A stretch of 64,000 nucleotides of DNA. It comes from Lactobacillus bombicola (GTDB lineage Bacteria > Bacillota > Bacilli > Lactobacillales > Lactobacillaceae). The translations under genes were made by a program, and so were the position numbers. The first letter of the stretch is position 1. The number at the start of each line of letters is the position of its first letter. Positions 17,939-29,842 of this stretch are shown here, one piece after another. The stretch is from the NCBI RefSeq assembly GCF_900112665.1, contig NZ_FOMN01000002.1, positions 248,001 to 312,000 of the forward strand, read 5' to 3'. Under the pieces are notes generated by a model. It had not been told where the DNA came from, did not search any database, and saw nothing but the letters and a program-made list of their open reading frames with translations.

Positions 17939-18719
17939 TATTTTCACTTTTTCTATTTTGCCAGATACCAAAATTATTAACTAATAAGTCAATTAATAAA
18001 TATGCGAGTATAAATGATACATTATTATCTGTACTAAAATTAACAGTTGGATAATAAAAATTATAATTAGCAAGCGAAGCTAATTTATTTTTCTTCAAGT
18101 CCGTAAATGACACATAACGCAATTTATTATTAACTAACTCAAATTTTCCTAATTCATCATTTATTTCTTTATTATCACCTGTATAAGAAATAATAAAAAG
18201 CATATCACCCTTTTTAGCTATCTTACCTACTCCTTGTAATTCACTCACAGCAGCAGGTAAAACAATGGAAGAAATCCCAAAAATTAATAATTCATGCGAA
18301 AGAAAATTTGATAGCATTTGTTGAATCCAACCAGTTGAATATATATATATGTTTTTAGCATTACTCAAATCTGTATAAAAATTTTTTAGGTCAAGCGATT
18401 GAAAATATTTCAATAAATTTGCCGTTTCTTTTGTTAAATCTGGACCAAAATTATTCGATATATCTATATTGCTCAATTTTTGTTTATTTTCTATATAAAC
18501 CTCATTTAGATAAAACTTTAGTTCACTATATCCACTTAATCCTAAATGTTTGCATAATCGAAAAATAGCGGATTTCGAAACAAATAATTTTTCTGCAAGT
18601 TCCGAAAGACTTAATGTTTTACATATTTTGGCATTATCTAGAACAAATTGAATTATTCTAATTTCGGAATCATTTAATTTGCTACTATTTTGATAAACTA
18701 AAGATTTTAATATTGACAT
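17928..18719 (-). CDS. MurR/RpiR-family transcriptional regulator
   Basis: 263 residues: an N-terminal helix-turn-helix (about 1-75, SLSELAEKLFVSKSAIFRLCK) and a C-terminal SIS sugar-phosphate-binding domain (about 105-250, IYSTGWIQQ and IISYTGDNKE). The family senses phosphorylated sugars and controls sugar operons. It sits 87 bp downstream of the IIBC gene in the same direction, so it probably regulates this operon and itself. The 10-base CGCTCCATAT just upstream of its start also occurs before the GH4 gene. Confidence 0.85.
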   Translation of the reverse strand: MSILKSLVYQNSSKLNDSEIRIIQFVLDNAKICKTLSLSELAEKLFVSKSAIFRLCKHLGLSGYSELKFYLNEVYIENKQKLSNIDISNNFGPDLTKETANLLKYFQSLDLKNFYTDLSNAKNIYIYSTGWIQQMLSNFLSHELLIFGISSIVLPAAVSELQGVGKIAKKGDMLFIISYTGDNKEINDELGKFELVNNKLRYVSFTDLKKNKLASLANYNFYYPTVNFSTDNNVSFILAYLLIDLLVNNFGIWQNRKSENNDI

Positions 18720-18730
18720 TAGTAAATATA

Positions 18731-18740
18731 CGCTCCATAT
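18731..18740. promoter_or_regulatory. Candidate RpiR operator, copy next to the regulator
   Basis: CGCTCCATAT, 12 bases upstream of the regulator start, is identical to the reverse complement of 21835-21844 before the GH4 gene, where it is part of a palindromic TCCATATGGA. Confidence 0.35.
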
Positions 18741-18806
18741 AAAGTAGTTACTTACATTTTATAACTTGCTTTTTATTTATTAAAGCGCTCTATTGCATTA
18801 AACATG

Positions 18807-20441
18807 CTAATTGTGACTACTATTGTCTTGATTTTTCTTTCGCAATTCTTGCATCGCTTCAAGTACTTGAGCAACATCAAGACCAACAATAACTTGAATT
18901 GCCTTACCATGATGAACTACACTGATTGCTTTGGCAGCCTTAAACTGAGCATCAGTTCCTAATTTTTCTGGATCCTTAACGGAAACTCTTAACCTAGTTG
19001 CACATGAACTCAACTCTTTAATATTTTCATCCCCACCAAGTAAGTCAAGAAATGCTATTGCTCTATCAATGTAAGGATTACTCTCTGTTTTATTATTATC
19101 AAAATTTTGTGATTGTAAATTTTTTCTATTTTGATATTCCTTCTTATTTAGTAGTTGAACTTCTTGATCATCATCCTCACGACCAGGAGTAATATAATTA
19201 AATTTTTTAATCATGAATTTGAAAATAAAGAAAGTAATAATTGCAAAAATAATACCAACTATAAATTGAATTAAAAATGTTTGCCAGTGATGGTTCCATA
19301 AGGGAATCCAATTTTCAGCAGCCATATCAATTGCACCGCCAGAAAAATTACCAACAACTCCCAAACTAAACATTACTGTATTCATAGTTGCAGCAATAAT
19401 TGAGTAAATTATCCATAATATTGGAGCTGCAAATAAATAAGTAAAATCAATTGGCTCAGTAATTCCAGCAAAAAATGATGTCAAAGCAGCAGGAATAAGT
19501 AATGCTGAGGTTTGTTTTTTCTTACTCTTCTTTGCTGTTGCATAAAACGCTAAACAAATGATTGGAGCAAGAAAAACTTTTTCATTGCCATACAATTGGA
19601 AACCCATTGCTGGTGCTAATTGTTTCAAAGGATGAGTACTTAAAGCAAATTGTGATAAATGTTGTAACCAGTATGGTTGCAGTCCACCAGCAACCACTGC
19701 CGGACCGTATTGAAATGGAATATACACCAAGTGATGTAGTCCGGTTGGAATTAAAACTCTATTTAAAAAATTGTAAATCCATACTCCAATAACGCCACTC
19801 TTCACAATAAATTGCTGTATTCCACCAATTCCTAACTGAACCTTAGGCCAACCCCAACAGGTTAATACAGCTACTGGTATCATGATAAAAAAGCCTAAAA
19901 TATAAACATATGTCGATCCTTGAAATGTCCCTAACCACTCAGGTAATTTTTTATCAAAATAACGATTATGAAGCCATATTACAATTCCCGCAACAATTAA
20001 AGCTCCAATTATACTGGTATCCAATGTTTTAATTCCCGCTATTTCAGTTAATCCATAATTAGTTGAATTTTCAATAAGTTGAACTTTAGCAAAATTAGGA
20101 ATACCAAAATTTTTACCCCAGTGAGTTAAAATTGCGCCAATAAAATAATTATAGGTCATGTAAGTGATTACAGATTCCATTGCCGCTCTACCTTTTGATT
20201 TGTTAGCCAGCCCAATTGGGAGTCCAACAACAAAAAGTAGTGCTTCTTGCTTAAAAACTGTCCAGCCGCCTGCTGAAATTGTATCCCAAATAGAATTCCA
20301 AGTAGTTCCAGGATTAGCTAGTGATCCTAAGACTTGTTGATTTGTAAATAAACTACCTAGCGCAACAACAATTCCTGCAAAAGAGAATAGAAGCACAGGT
20401 ACAAACATTGCGGCACCAAATTTTTGAAACTTTTGCATCAT
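18807..20441 (-). CDS. PTS alpha-glucoside/maltose-type IIBC component
   Basis: 544 residues. The N-terminal IIC domain (about 1-420, ten or so membrane helices, with GLHHLVYIPFQYGP and GITEPIDFTYLF) transports and the C-terminal IIB domain (about 455-535) carries the phosphorylated cysteine, Cys480 in SSCATRLRV. Order and motifs fit the glucose/maltose/alpha-glucoside branch. It would import a disaccharide as the 6'-phosphate, which the adjoining GH4 enzyme cleaves. GGGAGG precedes two consecutive ATG codons (20441 and 20438). It lies 22 bp after the GH4 gene. It lacks a IIA domain, supplied at 16954-17436. Confidence 0.92.
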   Translation of the reverse strand: MMQKFQKFGAAMFVPVLLFSFAGIVVALGSLFTNQQVLGSLANPGTTWNSIWDTISAGGWTVFKQEALLFVVGLPIGLANKSKGRAAMESVITYMTYNYFIGAILTHWGKNFGIPNFAKVQLIENSTNYGLTEIAGIKTLDTSIIGALIVAGIVIWLHNRYFDKKLPEWLGTFQGSTYVYILGFFIMIPVAVLTCWGWPKVQLGIGGIQQFIVKSGVIGVWIYNFLNRVLIPTGLHHLVYIPFQYGPAVVAGGLQPYWLQHLSQFALSTHPLKQLAPAMGFQLYGNEKVFLAPIICLAFYATAKKSKKKQTSALLIPAALTSFFAGITEPIDFTYLFAAPILWIIYSIIAATMNTVMFSLGVVGNFSGGAIDMAAENWIPLWNHHWQTFLIQFIVGIIFAIITFFIFKFMIKKFNYITPGREDDDQEVQLLNKKEYQNRKNLQSQNFDNNKTESNPYIDRAIAFLDLLGGDENIKELSSCATRLRVSVKDPEKLGTDAQFKAAKAISVVHHGKAIQVIVGLDVAQVLEAMQELRKKNQDNSSHN

Positions 20442-20463
20442 AAGTAACTATCCTCCCTAGCAA

Positions 20464-21807
20464 TTACTTAAGTTCTGGCCAATATAGCTTATTAACAGGG
20501 ATCATATCATCAAGAATCTTTTTTGCCACCAATGCATCAGGAACTGTTTTATTAAGTGCAAAAGCTTGCCACATCTTGGTATATGACTTTTGTTCATAGG
20601 CATCAACAACTAGTTTTTCACATGTTTGTTGTTCCATAATCATTCCACGCTCAAATACTCCAGCTTCACCAGTTGCCATTGCTTGAACACCATCAGAACC
20701 AAACCAACAAGGCACCTCAACAATTGAATCAGGATCAATATTAGAAATAGCACCATTGTTAGCAATATTAGCAAAAAATTTCTCATGGGTGTTATAAGCT
20801 ATAGCATGACAAATATCAACAATATAATTTGAATGCTCAACACTTGCTTCCCATAAATTACCTTTTGCTGTACCAGCTTTAACAATTCTTGCACATTCTT
20901 CAAAAACCAATTTTTCACGATATTCTCGAATTTCATCAGTTCGTGTATGATTTGGATCTGCATTGGAAACTTCATATTGTGGATAATAGTAATATTGCAA
21001 ATATGTATTTGGTAATGCTTCAGGATCAAGGGCAAAGCAGTCCTTAGCTTTCTTAAAAGTTTCAGCCCAACTTTCCTCTGTATCTTTATCAAATTCACCC
21101 CCAATCCAGTAACCATTTTTTGAAAGATGTTCTTTTAATAGTGGAGTCAAATCTTTACCCGTATTTTTATCTCTAACTTCTTTCCACCAACCAAAATGAT
21201 TAAGTCCGTAGTAATTAACATCAAGATCATGGTAATCATTTAATCCACAAATTTGTGCCATTCTAGTCATAATTGCTACTGGCATATCACAAATGTTAAT
21301 GACTCTTGAATTTGGTCTAAATCTACGACAAGCCTCTGCAACAATAGCAATTGTATTAGAATAATTAATCATCCAAGCATTAGGTGAATATTTTTCCATC
21401 CAATCAATAATTTGTATAATTGCAGGAATTGATCTCAAACCATATGCCATTCCACCGGGTCCTGTTGTTTCTTGACCATTAACTCCATATTTTAATGGTA
21501 TTTTTTCGTCATGGTCTCTCATTTCATATTTACCTACTCTGATTGACCCCATTACAAAATCAACATCAGTAAATGCCTCTTCTGGATCAGTAGTATATGA
21601 AAACTCAATTTCTGGTGCACGCTCTTTCATAATAATTGCACACGCGTCACCAATTTTCTTTTGTCTGTCTGCATCATTATCATAAAACTTCAGTTTTCTT
21701 AATGGAAACCTATCCTCATTAGCAATTAAACTTAATACAAAGCCAGGTGTGAAGGTACTTCCTCCACCAGCAATCACAACCGAATAACGTTTATTATTTT
21801 TAGACAT
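20464..21807 (-). CDS. 6-phospho-alpha-glucosidase, GH4
   Basis: 447 residues with the NAD-binding start VVIAGGGSTFTPG and the Cys-Asp-Met-Pro metal/active-site motif at about 173-176 that marks the alpha-glucosidase branch of GH4 (beta-specific members have CN-x-P). These enzymes need NAD+, Mn2+ or another divalent metal, and hydrolyse maltose-6'-phosphate and related 6-phospho-alpha-glucosides in the cytoplasm. AAGGAGA precedes the ATG. It is the first gene of the minus-strand operon ending with the IIA gene, downstream of a cre-like site. Confidence 0.93.
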   Translation of the reverse strand: MSKNNKRYSVVIAGGGSTFTPGFVLSLIANEDRFPLRKLKFYDNDADRQKKIGDACAIIMKERAPEIEFSYTTDPEEAFTDVDFVMGSIRVGKYEMRDHDEKIPLKYGVNGQETTGPGGMAYGLRSIPAIIQIIDWMEKYSPNAWMINYSNTIAIVAEACRRFRPNSRVINICDMPVAIMTRMAQICGLNDYHDLDVNYYGLNHFGWWKEVRDKNTGKDLTPLLKEHLSKNGYWIGGEFDKDTEESWAETFKKAKDCFALDPEALPNTYLQYYYYPQYEVSNADPNHTRTDEIREYREKLVFEECARIVKAGTAKGNLWEASVEHSNYIVDICHAIAYNTHEKFFANIANNGAISNIDPDSIVEVPCWFGSDGVQAMATGEAGVFERGMIMEQQTCEKLVVDAYEQKSYTKMWQAFALNKTVPDALVAKKILDDMIPVNKLYWPELK

Positions 21808-21834
21808 TTGTTTTCTCCTTTAGTTCATATATCC

Positions 21835-21844
21835 ATATGGAGCG
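21835..21844. promoter_or_regulatory. Candidate RpiR operator before the GH4 gene
   Basis: ATATGGAGCG, the reverse complement of the element at 18731-18740, within the palindrome TCCATATGGA (21832-21841), 25-35 bases before the GH4 start and beside its ribosome site. Confidence 0.35.
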
Positions 21845-21898
21845 GTATTATTTTTGTAGCTAGCTTACAAGTTTATTTATAACATTTTTTCTACTTTT

Positions 21899-21913
21899 TG
21901 TATTCGCTTTCTT
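21899..21913 (-). promoter_or_regulatory. Candidate cre (CcpA) site of the alpha-glucoside operon
   Basis: Minus-strand AAGAAAGCGAATACA fits the cre consensus WTGNAANCGNWNNCA at 14 of 15 positions, about 95 bases before the GH4 start. Carbon catabolite repression of this operon would be expected. Confidence 0.45.
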
Positions 21914-22013
21914 TAAAAGAAGACACGTATTTCATAACTTGAATTATTTGTTTCATTTTAAGAAATATTTTTCAAAATTCTTAATTAGTACTATACTTAA
22001 CTACAGCTAAGCA

Positions 22014-22046
22014 AAAGCCATATCTCAAAAAAGATATGGTTTTCCC
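22014..22046 (+). terminator. Terminator-like hairpin without an upstream plus-strand gene
   Basis: GCCATATCT/AGATATGG with a short loop followed by TTTTCCCTTTT. No plus-strand gene precedes it, so it looks left over from a former neighbour, just before repeat copy 2. Apart from this, the cre-like site, the operator and the repeat, the 366-bp gap 21808-22173 holds nothing I can name. Confidence 0.5.
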
Positions 22047-22049
22047 TTT

Positions 22050-22115
22050 TATTTATCAATCATCTGGTTCACTAGTGCTGCACGTGAAATTTTCTTTTAT
22101 CGCGCTAAAAAATAA
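22050..22115 (+). repeat. Direct repeat, copy 2 (duplicated GH31 3' end)
   Basis: 66 bases identical to 16817-16883 except for one missing T that breaks the reading frame. It is a non-coding remnant of the GH31 tail, lying 5.2 kb beyond the real gene end and followed by a strong terminator at 22122-22161. Confidence 0.95.
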
Positions 22116-22121
22116 TATACT

Positions 22122-22161
22122 AAAAAGTCTAAGTTCTCGAATTTGAGAACTTAGACTTTTT
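22122..22161. terminator. Bidirectional intrinsic terminator
   Basis: A perfect 17-bp stem (AAAAAGTCTAAGTTCTC and its complement) with a 6-base loop. It closes the 201-residue secreted protein gene from the right and was probably the original terminator of the GH31 gene from the left. Confidence 0.9.
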
Positions 22162-22173
22162 ATTTAAGAATTA

Positions 22174-22779
22174 TTATTGTGGTAACTTGTCTAAATTAAA
22201 ATAAGTCATATCAGTAAATTTTTGCTTACTATATTTTTGAGCTAATTCTAACGTTGTAAAGTACTGATTGACTACTTTACCTGTATAATCTGCTTCAAAG
22301 ACAACTTTAGCGGTTTGCCCATCTATGTTTTCTTCATGCATGGTATAAGCTGTGGCCATCTTGGGAGCATGGTCATCCACTGGTCCAATCACGGTCCATT
22401 TTAATCCCCGCATCTTGCGTGTTTTTTCAATTCTCATCGCTTTTTCATAATACTTGTCGAACTTACCTGTCATTTGCCAAGGATATTTATTCGTTCCCTT
22501 AACTTTACCAACAACATAGACAACGGCGTAAAGCTTTTTGCCATTAGTCCCAGGTCTTGAAAAAGAATGCTTAGTGATCTTCATTAGTGACATATTTGAA
22601 ACTTGGGTATACCATGTCCCGCGTAAACTTTGCGGTAAGGCATAGCGTTTGACAAGTCCGTATTTATTACCTTCTACGGCCGCTTGAATAGTTTGTTCAG
22701 GGTGCACAGCAACCGTAGCTATTCCTGCTAAGGACAGCCCCAAGGTCGTAATTAAAGTAATTATTTTTGCTTTTTTCAT
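22174..22779 (-). CDS. Secreted protein of unknown function
   Basis: 201 residues with a clear Sec signal peptide (MKKAKIITLITTLGLSLAG, cleavage probably after the alanines near residue 34). The mature part is basic, with tryptophans and tyrosines in a beta-rich-looking pattern (GTWYTQVSNMSLMKI, GLKWTVIGPVDDHAPK). It has no cell-wall anchor and no domain I recognise, but is of the type of small exported proteins common in lactobacilli. A cre-like palindrome lies about 75 bases upstream. It is transcribed alone and ends at the 17-bp-stem terminator. Confidence 0.75.
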   Translation of the reverse strand: MKKAKIITLITTLGLSLAGIATVAVHPEQTIQAAVEGNKYGLVKRYALPQSLRGTWYTQVSNMSLMKITKHSFSRPGTNGKKLYAVVYVVGKVKGTNKYPWQMTGKFDKYYEKAMRIEKTRKMRGLKWTVIGPVDDHAPKMATAYTMHEENIDGQTAKVVFEADYTGKVVNQYFTTLELAQKYSKQKFTDMTYFNLDKLPQ

Positions 22780-22851
22780 TGACTTTTATCCTTTTCTGTA
22801 AGCATGACGGTTTCAGTATATGCTACAAATTATACTTCTTAAGATTCTTAT

Positions 22852-22868
22852 TAGCAAGCGCTTACAAT
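22852..22868. promoter_or_regulatory. Candidate cre site before the 201-residue secreted protein
   Basis: Minus-strand TGTAAGCGCTTGCT matches the cre consensus TGWNANCGNTNWCA at 12 of 14 positions and contains the palindrome AAGCGCTT. Confidence 0.4.
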
Positions 22869-22887
22869 AATGCTATTTAATTAAAAA

Positions 22888-22918
22888 AATAAAACCGCAT
22901 TCCATAGTGGAAACGATT
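22888..22918 (-). terminator. Probable terminator after the six-helix membrane protein gene
   Basis: An imperfect stem (CGTTTCCA with TGGAATGCG) followed on the minus strand by TTTTATTTTTTT. Confidence 0.5.
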
Positions 22919-22922
22919 TATA

Positions 22923-23846
22923 TCAGTCAAATTTATCTTGTTTAATTATCCGATAAATAGAAATTATTAAAACTAAAATTGAACATAACATTGCAATATA
23001 TGCCATAGGTCCTATACTGATAGCCGCCATCGCCTGCTCATGCGCTAATCTATTTTCCATCGCATAAGCCACAATCCATTTACGCATTAAATAAGGGGTT
23101 AGTAATAAATCCACCGTAGCAATCAATGACGCAACTAAAGTAGCGTTACGAGCATGTGGTTCACGAAAAAATTGAGCCAATACACAGAATGCCGGTGCCA
23201 ACATTAAAAGTAAAACCCATATAATAATTAAACGACCAGCATTACTATTCATCATTTGCGCACTATTAGTAGCATAGCGATACTTCCCCCATAATTGTCC
23301 CCCAGTTAAGGTATTAAGTAAACTTAAGAAATATGACCCCTGTTGTCCATAAATACCCGCACGATTTGACAAAATTCCTTGAATTACTTGTAACCCATCA
23401 GTTGAGCCTGCAGTTGAAAAATTAACCGTTACAACTTTTTTCATATAAGTTGCTAAAAACATAATAATTGAGCCACCAAATTGTAAGGAACGTAGCATAC
23501 TTAATTTGCGTTGCGCTTTTAATTTAAATTCTAAACTCAATACTTGATTGGGATGATGGCTACGCGCAATCACCAACACACCTACTATCACCAATAATAG
23601 TAATAAAACTAATAGTAACCATAATTTAGCCATTATAAAGAAAATCGCTAATACTATAACTGTGACTGCTAAATAAGGCCGATCAGAAAATATTTCCCAA
23701 AAATTCAATTTGAGATGACGATAGTTAGTACGCGATTTTTCAGGTTGAGATGTGCGCACCGTTGGGGAAGAACTACCGGCTTTTTCATTATTTGTCATGT
23801 ATTTTTTACGGTACTCATTTCTAGTAATATGTGACTGCTTACCCAT
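22923..23846 (-). CDS. Unknown multi-pass membrane protein
   Basis: 307 residues from ATG 23846 (MGKQSHITRNEYRKKY), which has AGGAAGA seven bases upstream. The first 60 residues are charged and Ser/Asn-rich; then about six membrane helices follow, two of them adjacent at roughly 65-100 and the rest after residue 125. The N-terminal R-x2-Y-R-x2-Y-type start recurs, as I recall, among lactobacillar membrane proteins of unknown function. It stands alone between a secreted protein and a divergent MFS exporter. No function assigned. Confidence 0.65.
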   Translation of the reverse strand: MGKQSHITRNEYRKKYMTNNEKAGSSSPTVRTSQPEKSRTNYRHLKLNFWEIFSDRPYLAVTVIVLAIFFIMAKLWLLLVLLLLLVIVGVLVIARSHHPNQVLSLEFKLKAQRKLSMLRSLQFGGSIIMFLATYMKKVVTVNFSTAGSTDGLQVIQGILSNRAGIYGQQGSYFLSLLNTLTGGQLWGKYRYATNSAQMMNSNAGRLIIIWVLLLMLAPAFCVLAQFFREPHARNATLVASLIATVDLLLTPYLMRKWIVAYAMENRLAHEQAMAAISIGPMAYIAMLCSILVLIISIYRIIKQDKFD

Positions 23847-23989
23847 GAACAATCTTCCTTTCAAAAGTATTATCCTAACACGTTTTAAGTATAATTTTTA
23901 TGGTTTAGTAAATTCTTATTAAATTTATTGTGCTAGAATAAAAAAGACAATAATTTTTAATAAATTTAAAAAAGAAAGATGAGGGAATT

Positions 23990-25225
23990 TTGACACAATC
24001 GACTAAATTACCAGCTAATTGGCACAAAGCTTTTTATACCTTGTGGTTAGGCTGCTTTATTACTGGCATGGGCTATTCAATGACAATGCCTTTTATCTCA
24101 TTATTTATCGCTGACTTAGGTCACTACACGCAATTACAAGTTAGCCTTTATTCCGGACTAGCTTTTGCAATGACTTTTATTGCCCAGGCAATAGTTTCAC
24201 CTTATTGGGGAAATTTAGCTGATCGTAAGGGCCGCAAATTAATGTGTATGCGGGCATCTGGGGTAATGGCTTTAACAATCACAGCAACCGGTTTTGCACC
24301 TAACGCGATCTACATTATTGTAATGCGTTTTATTCAGGGCGCTTTTTCAGGTTATATTAACAATGCAACTGCTTTAATTGCTGGAGAAACCCCACACCAA
24401 AAAAGTGGTTGGGTTATGAGCCAGATGATGACCGCTGGAACCGCTGGTAACTTAGTAGGACCCCTTTTAGGTGGTGTTCTCTCAAACTTTTTTGGTAACT
24501 GGCTTGGAGGTGCTTGGGGCTATCGAATTCCTTTCTTTATTACAGGATTTTTGATGGTACTAGTTTTCTTAGGATCAACTTTTTTAGTTAAAGAAGAATT
24601 TACTCCCGTTTCGCGAGCAGAAATGAAACCAATGAGCGAAATTATGCATACTCTACCGCATGTAAAATTAATTGTTGCTATGTTTGTCACCACTTTACTA
24701 GTCCAAGCTGCTAACATGTCAATTGATCCCATCGTTTCGCTTTATGTTAAATCAATGATGCCTAATAGTAAAAATATCGCTTTTGTCGCTGGAATTGTTG
24801 CTGCAACTCCTGGTCTTGGCACCCTATTGGCTGCATCTAAGATTGGCCACAAAATGGATGAAATTGGTCCACTTAAAATTTTACGTGTTGGGTTAATTGT
24901 TGGTGCTATTCTTTTTATTCCTATGGCACTTACACATTCACCTTGGATCTTAGCCGGTTTACGCTTCTTGCTTGGAATCGCCAGTGCAGCCATGCTACCA
25001 GCCGCTCAGACAGTTTTAACCTTAAACACACCTGCTGAAAGTTTTGGTCGTATCTTTAGTTATAATCAGTCTTTCCAAGCAGTTGGTTCTGTTTTCGGTT
25101 CACTAATGGGTTCTGCAATTTCTGGTGTGTTCAATTATGCAACCGTCTTTTGGACGACCGGACTGATGCTAGCAATTAACTTCGTCTTAATTATCCTATT
25201 TAGTCTTAAAAGCAACAATAAATAA
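23990..25225 (+). CDS. MFS exporter (multidrug-resistance type)
   Basis: 411 residues starting at TTG 23990, five bases after GAGGG; the only nearby ATG is followed by a stop within five codons. About twelve membrane helices, the MFS motif A GNLADRKGRKLM between helices 2 and 3 and the antiporter motif C-like GTAGNLVGPLLGG in helix 5 point to drug:H+ antiporters of the PmrA/NorA kind. Substrates cannot be predicted. Monocistronic. Confidence 0.82.
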   Translation: MTQSTKLPANWHKAFYTLWLGCFITGMGYSMTMPFISLFIADLGHYTQLQVSLYSGLAFAMTFIAQAIVSPYWGNLADRKGRKLMCMRASGVMALTITATGFAPNAIYIIVMRFIQGAFSGYINNATALIAGETPHQKSGWVMSQMMTAGTAGNLVGPLLGGVLSNFFGNWLGGAWGYRIPFFITGFLMVLVFLGSTFLVKEEFTPVSRAEMKPMSEIMHTLPHVKLIVAMFVTTLLVQAANMSIDPIVSLYVKSMMPNSKNIAFVAGIVAATPGLGTLLAASKIGHKMDEIGPLKILRVGLIVGAILFIPMALTHSPWILAGLRFLLGIASAAMLPAAQTVLTLNTPAESFGRIFSYNQSFQAVGSVFGSLMGSAISGVFNYATVFWTTGLMLAINFVLIILFSLKSNNK

Positions 25226-25373
25226 TATCAACTTAGTGATTAGAAGTTTTGCACTTAAATCCTTATATTGCGCTGAAACCTCTAATAACTAAAAACTTAA
25301 CTGAATTTCAATTTATTTTATATGTGATTATTAAGATTGATACAAATAATTACTTACTAAAATTATTCAATAA

Positions 25374-25404
25374 AAAAAGCGTGATTTTAAATATCACGCT
25401 TTTT
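25374..25404. terminator. Bidirectional terminator
   Basis: AAAAAGCGTGAT/ATCACGCTTTTT between the convergent MFS and histidine phosphatase genes. Confidence 0.85.
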
Positions 25405-25428
25405 ATTGATAAATAATTAGAGTTAGTA

Positions 25429-26253
25429 TTACTTACTTGCTGCTTTACCAGCATCAAAGTATTTCAAACTGCCGATTTCACCAGCAAGCTTAAACTTGCC
25501 ATCCTTATAAACTAATTTAGTAACCGCATCATTGGCCATTCCAGTTCCTTGATATTCTGGATAGTTTTGTGTCGATAAGAACAAGTTAATGGACATACCT
25601 GAACTAACTACCAAGACATTGCCACCTTTTTTCTGTTGCTTCTTAGCAATCATGGTCAAAACTTCAGTCATACGTTTTTCAACCGTCCCTGAGCTTTCTG
25701 CGCGATATTGCGCTGGAAGATTAGTATTCAACTTGTTTTGTTGATCTAAACCATAATAACCATCTTGCATCTTGTTTTGCAACATTTTACCGGTTTTTGC
25801 TTGAAAATCTTCGAGGCTAGTATAACCTAAATATTCTGCAATTTCCGGTACATTTTTAGCAATATCTGGTCGACCTTCGTAACTGCCATAATTACACTCA
25901 CGCAAACGTGGATCTACTTTCAGTTGCACTTTTTTGTTACCAGAATATTTCAAGGCCCCTTTAGCCGTTTTTTCTTGCCGAGATAAGTCGCCCGAATAAG
26001 CAGCACTAAACTTAATACCTTTTAAGCCCTTCCCTAGATATTCTGCACCCTTAATGCCGTTTTCAGTTAACGTAAAGTCGCTCCAACCTTGCGCTAAATG
26101 CATCACATTAGCAGTAGTTTCTCCATGACGAGTTAAATAAATTGTTACTGGCTTATTGTTTTTACCTTTAGCGCTAACTGGATGTACACTAAATGAAAAT
26201 GCACTAACTACACTAATTAATAGTACTAAAAAATGGGACAATTTATGTTTCAT
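25429..26253 (-). CDS. Exported histidine phosphatase family protein
   Basis: 274 residues: a signal peptide (cleavage likely after HPVSA, about residue 29), then a phosphoglycerate-mutase-like domain with the RHG motif (TRHGETTAN, phospho-histidine near residue 43), ECNYGSYEGR and the second-half VVSSGMS where the family usually has SHG. Replacement of the second histidine by serine is seen in exported members of lactobacilli and may alter activity. Location is extracellular or surface-associated; no lipobox or LPxTG. It sits 27 bp upstream of nothing coding on this strand except the GH1 gene, whose stop-to-start gap suggests separate transcription or weak read-through. Confidence 0.8.
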   Translation of the reverse strand: MKHKLSHFLVLLISVVSAFSFSVHPVSAKGKNNKPVTIYLTRHGETTANVMHLAQGWSDFTLTENGIKGAEYLGKGLKGIKFSAAYSGDLSRQEKTAKGALKYSGNKKVQLKVDPRLRECNYGSYEGRPDIAKNVPEIAEYLGYTSLEDFQAKTGKMLQNKMQDGYYGLDQQNKLNTNLPAQYRAESSGTVEKRMTEVLTMIAKKQQKKGGNVLVVSSGMSINLFLSTQNYPEYQGTGMANDAVTKLVYKDGKFKLAGEIGSLKYFDAGKAASK

Positions 26254-26279
26254 TTTCTTACTCCTAAATTATAAATTTA

Positions 26280-29711
<3,432 letters not shown>

Positions 29712-29732
29712 CTAATAAAAACAACAAAATAA

Positions 29733-29820
29733 AAACCCGCAAACCTAAAGAAGACCCCTTGCATCATTGCAATAGACTTTTCTTTACGTTCTCGGGTTAA
29801 TGCCTGTAAACAGTAACACA
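29733..29820 (-). promoter_or_regulatory. LicT/BglG RNA antiterminator (RAT) and terminator before EIIBCA
   Basis: On the minus strand TGTTACTGTTTACAGGCA followed by TTAACC forms the RAT hairpin; its 3' bases overlap the 5' arm of a terminator whose base is ACCCG/CGGGT and which ends in TTTTTATT (29733-29798). Binding of the antiterminator protein to RAT would prevent the terminator. Confidence 0.85.
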
Positions 29821-29842
29821 CCGTACAAACTAATATTTAAAA

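Noticed and set aside
21891-21956. A 21-residue minus-strand ORF (MKQIIQVMKYVSSF...) upstream of GH4
   Set aside because: No ribosome site and it overlaps the likely promoter and cre-like region.
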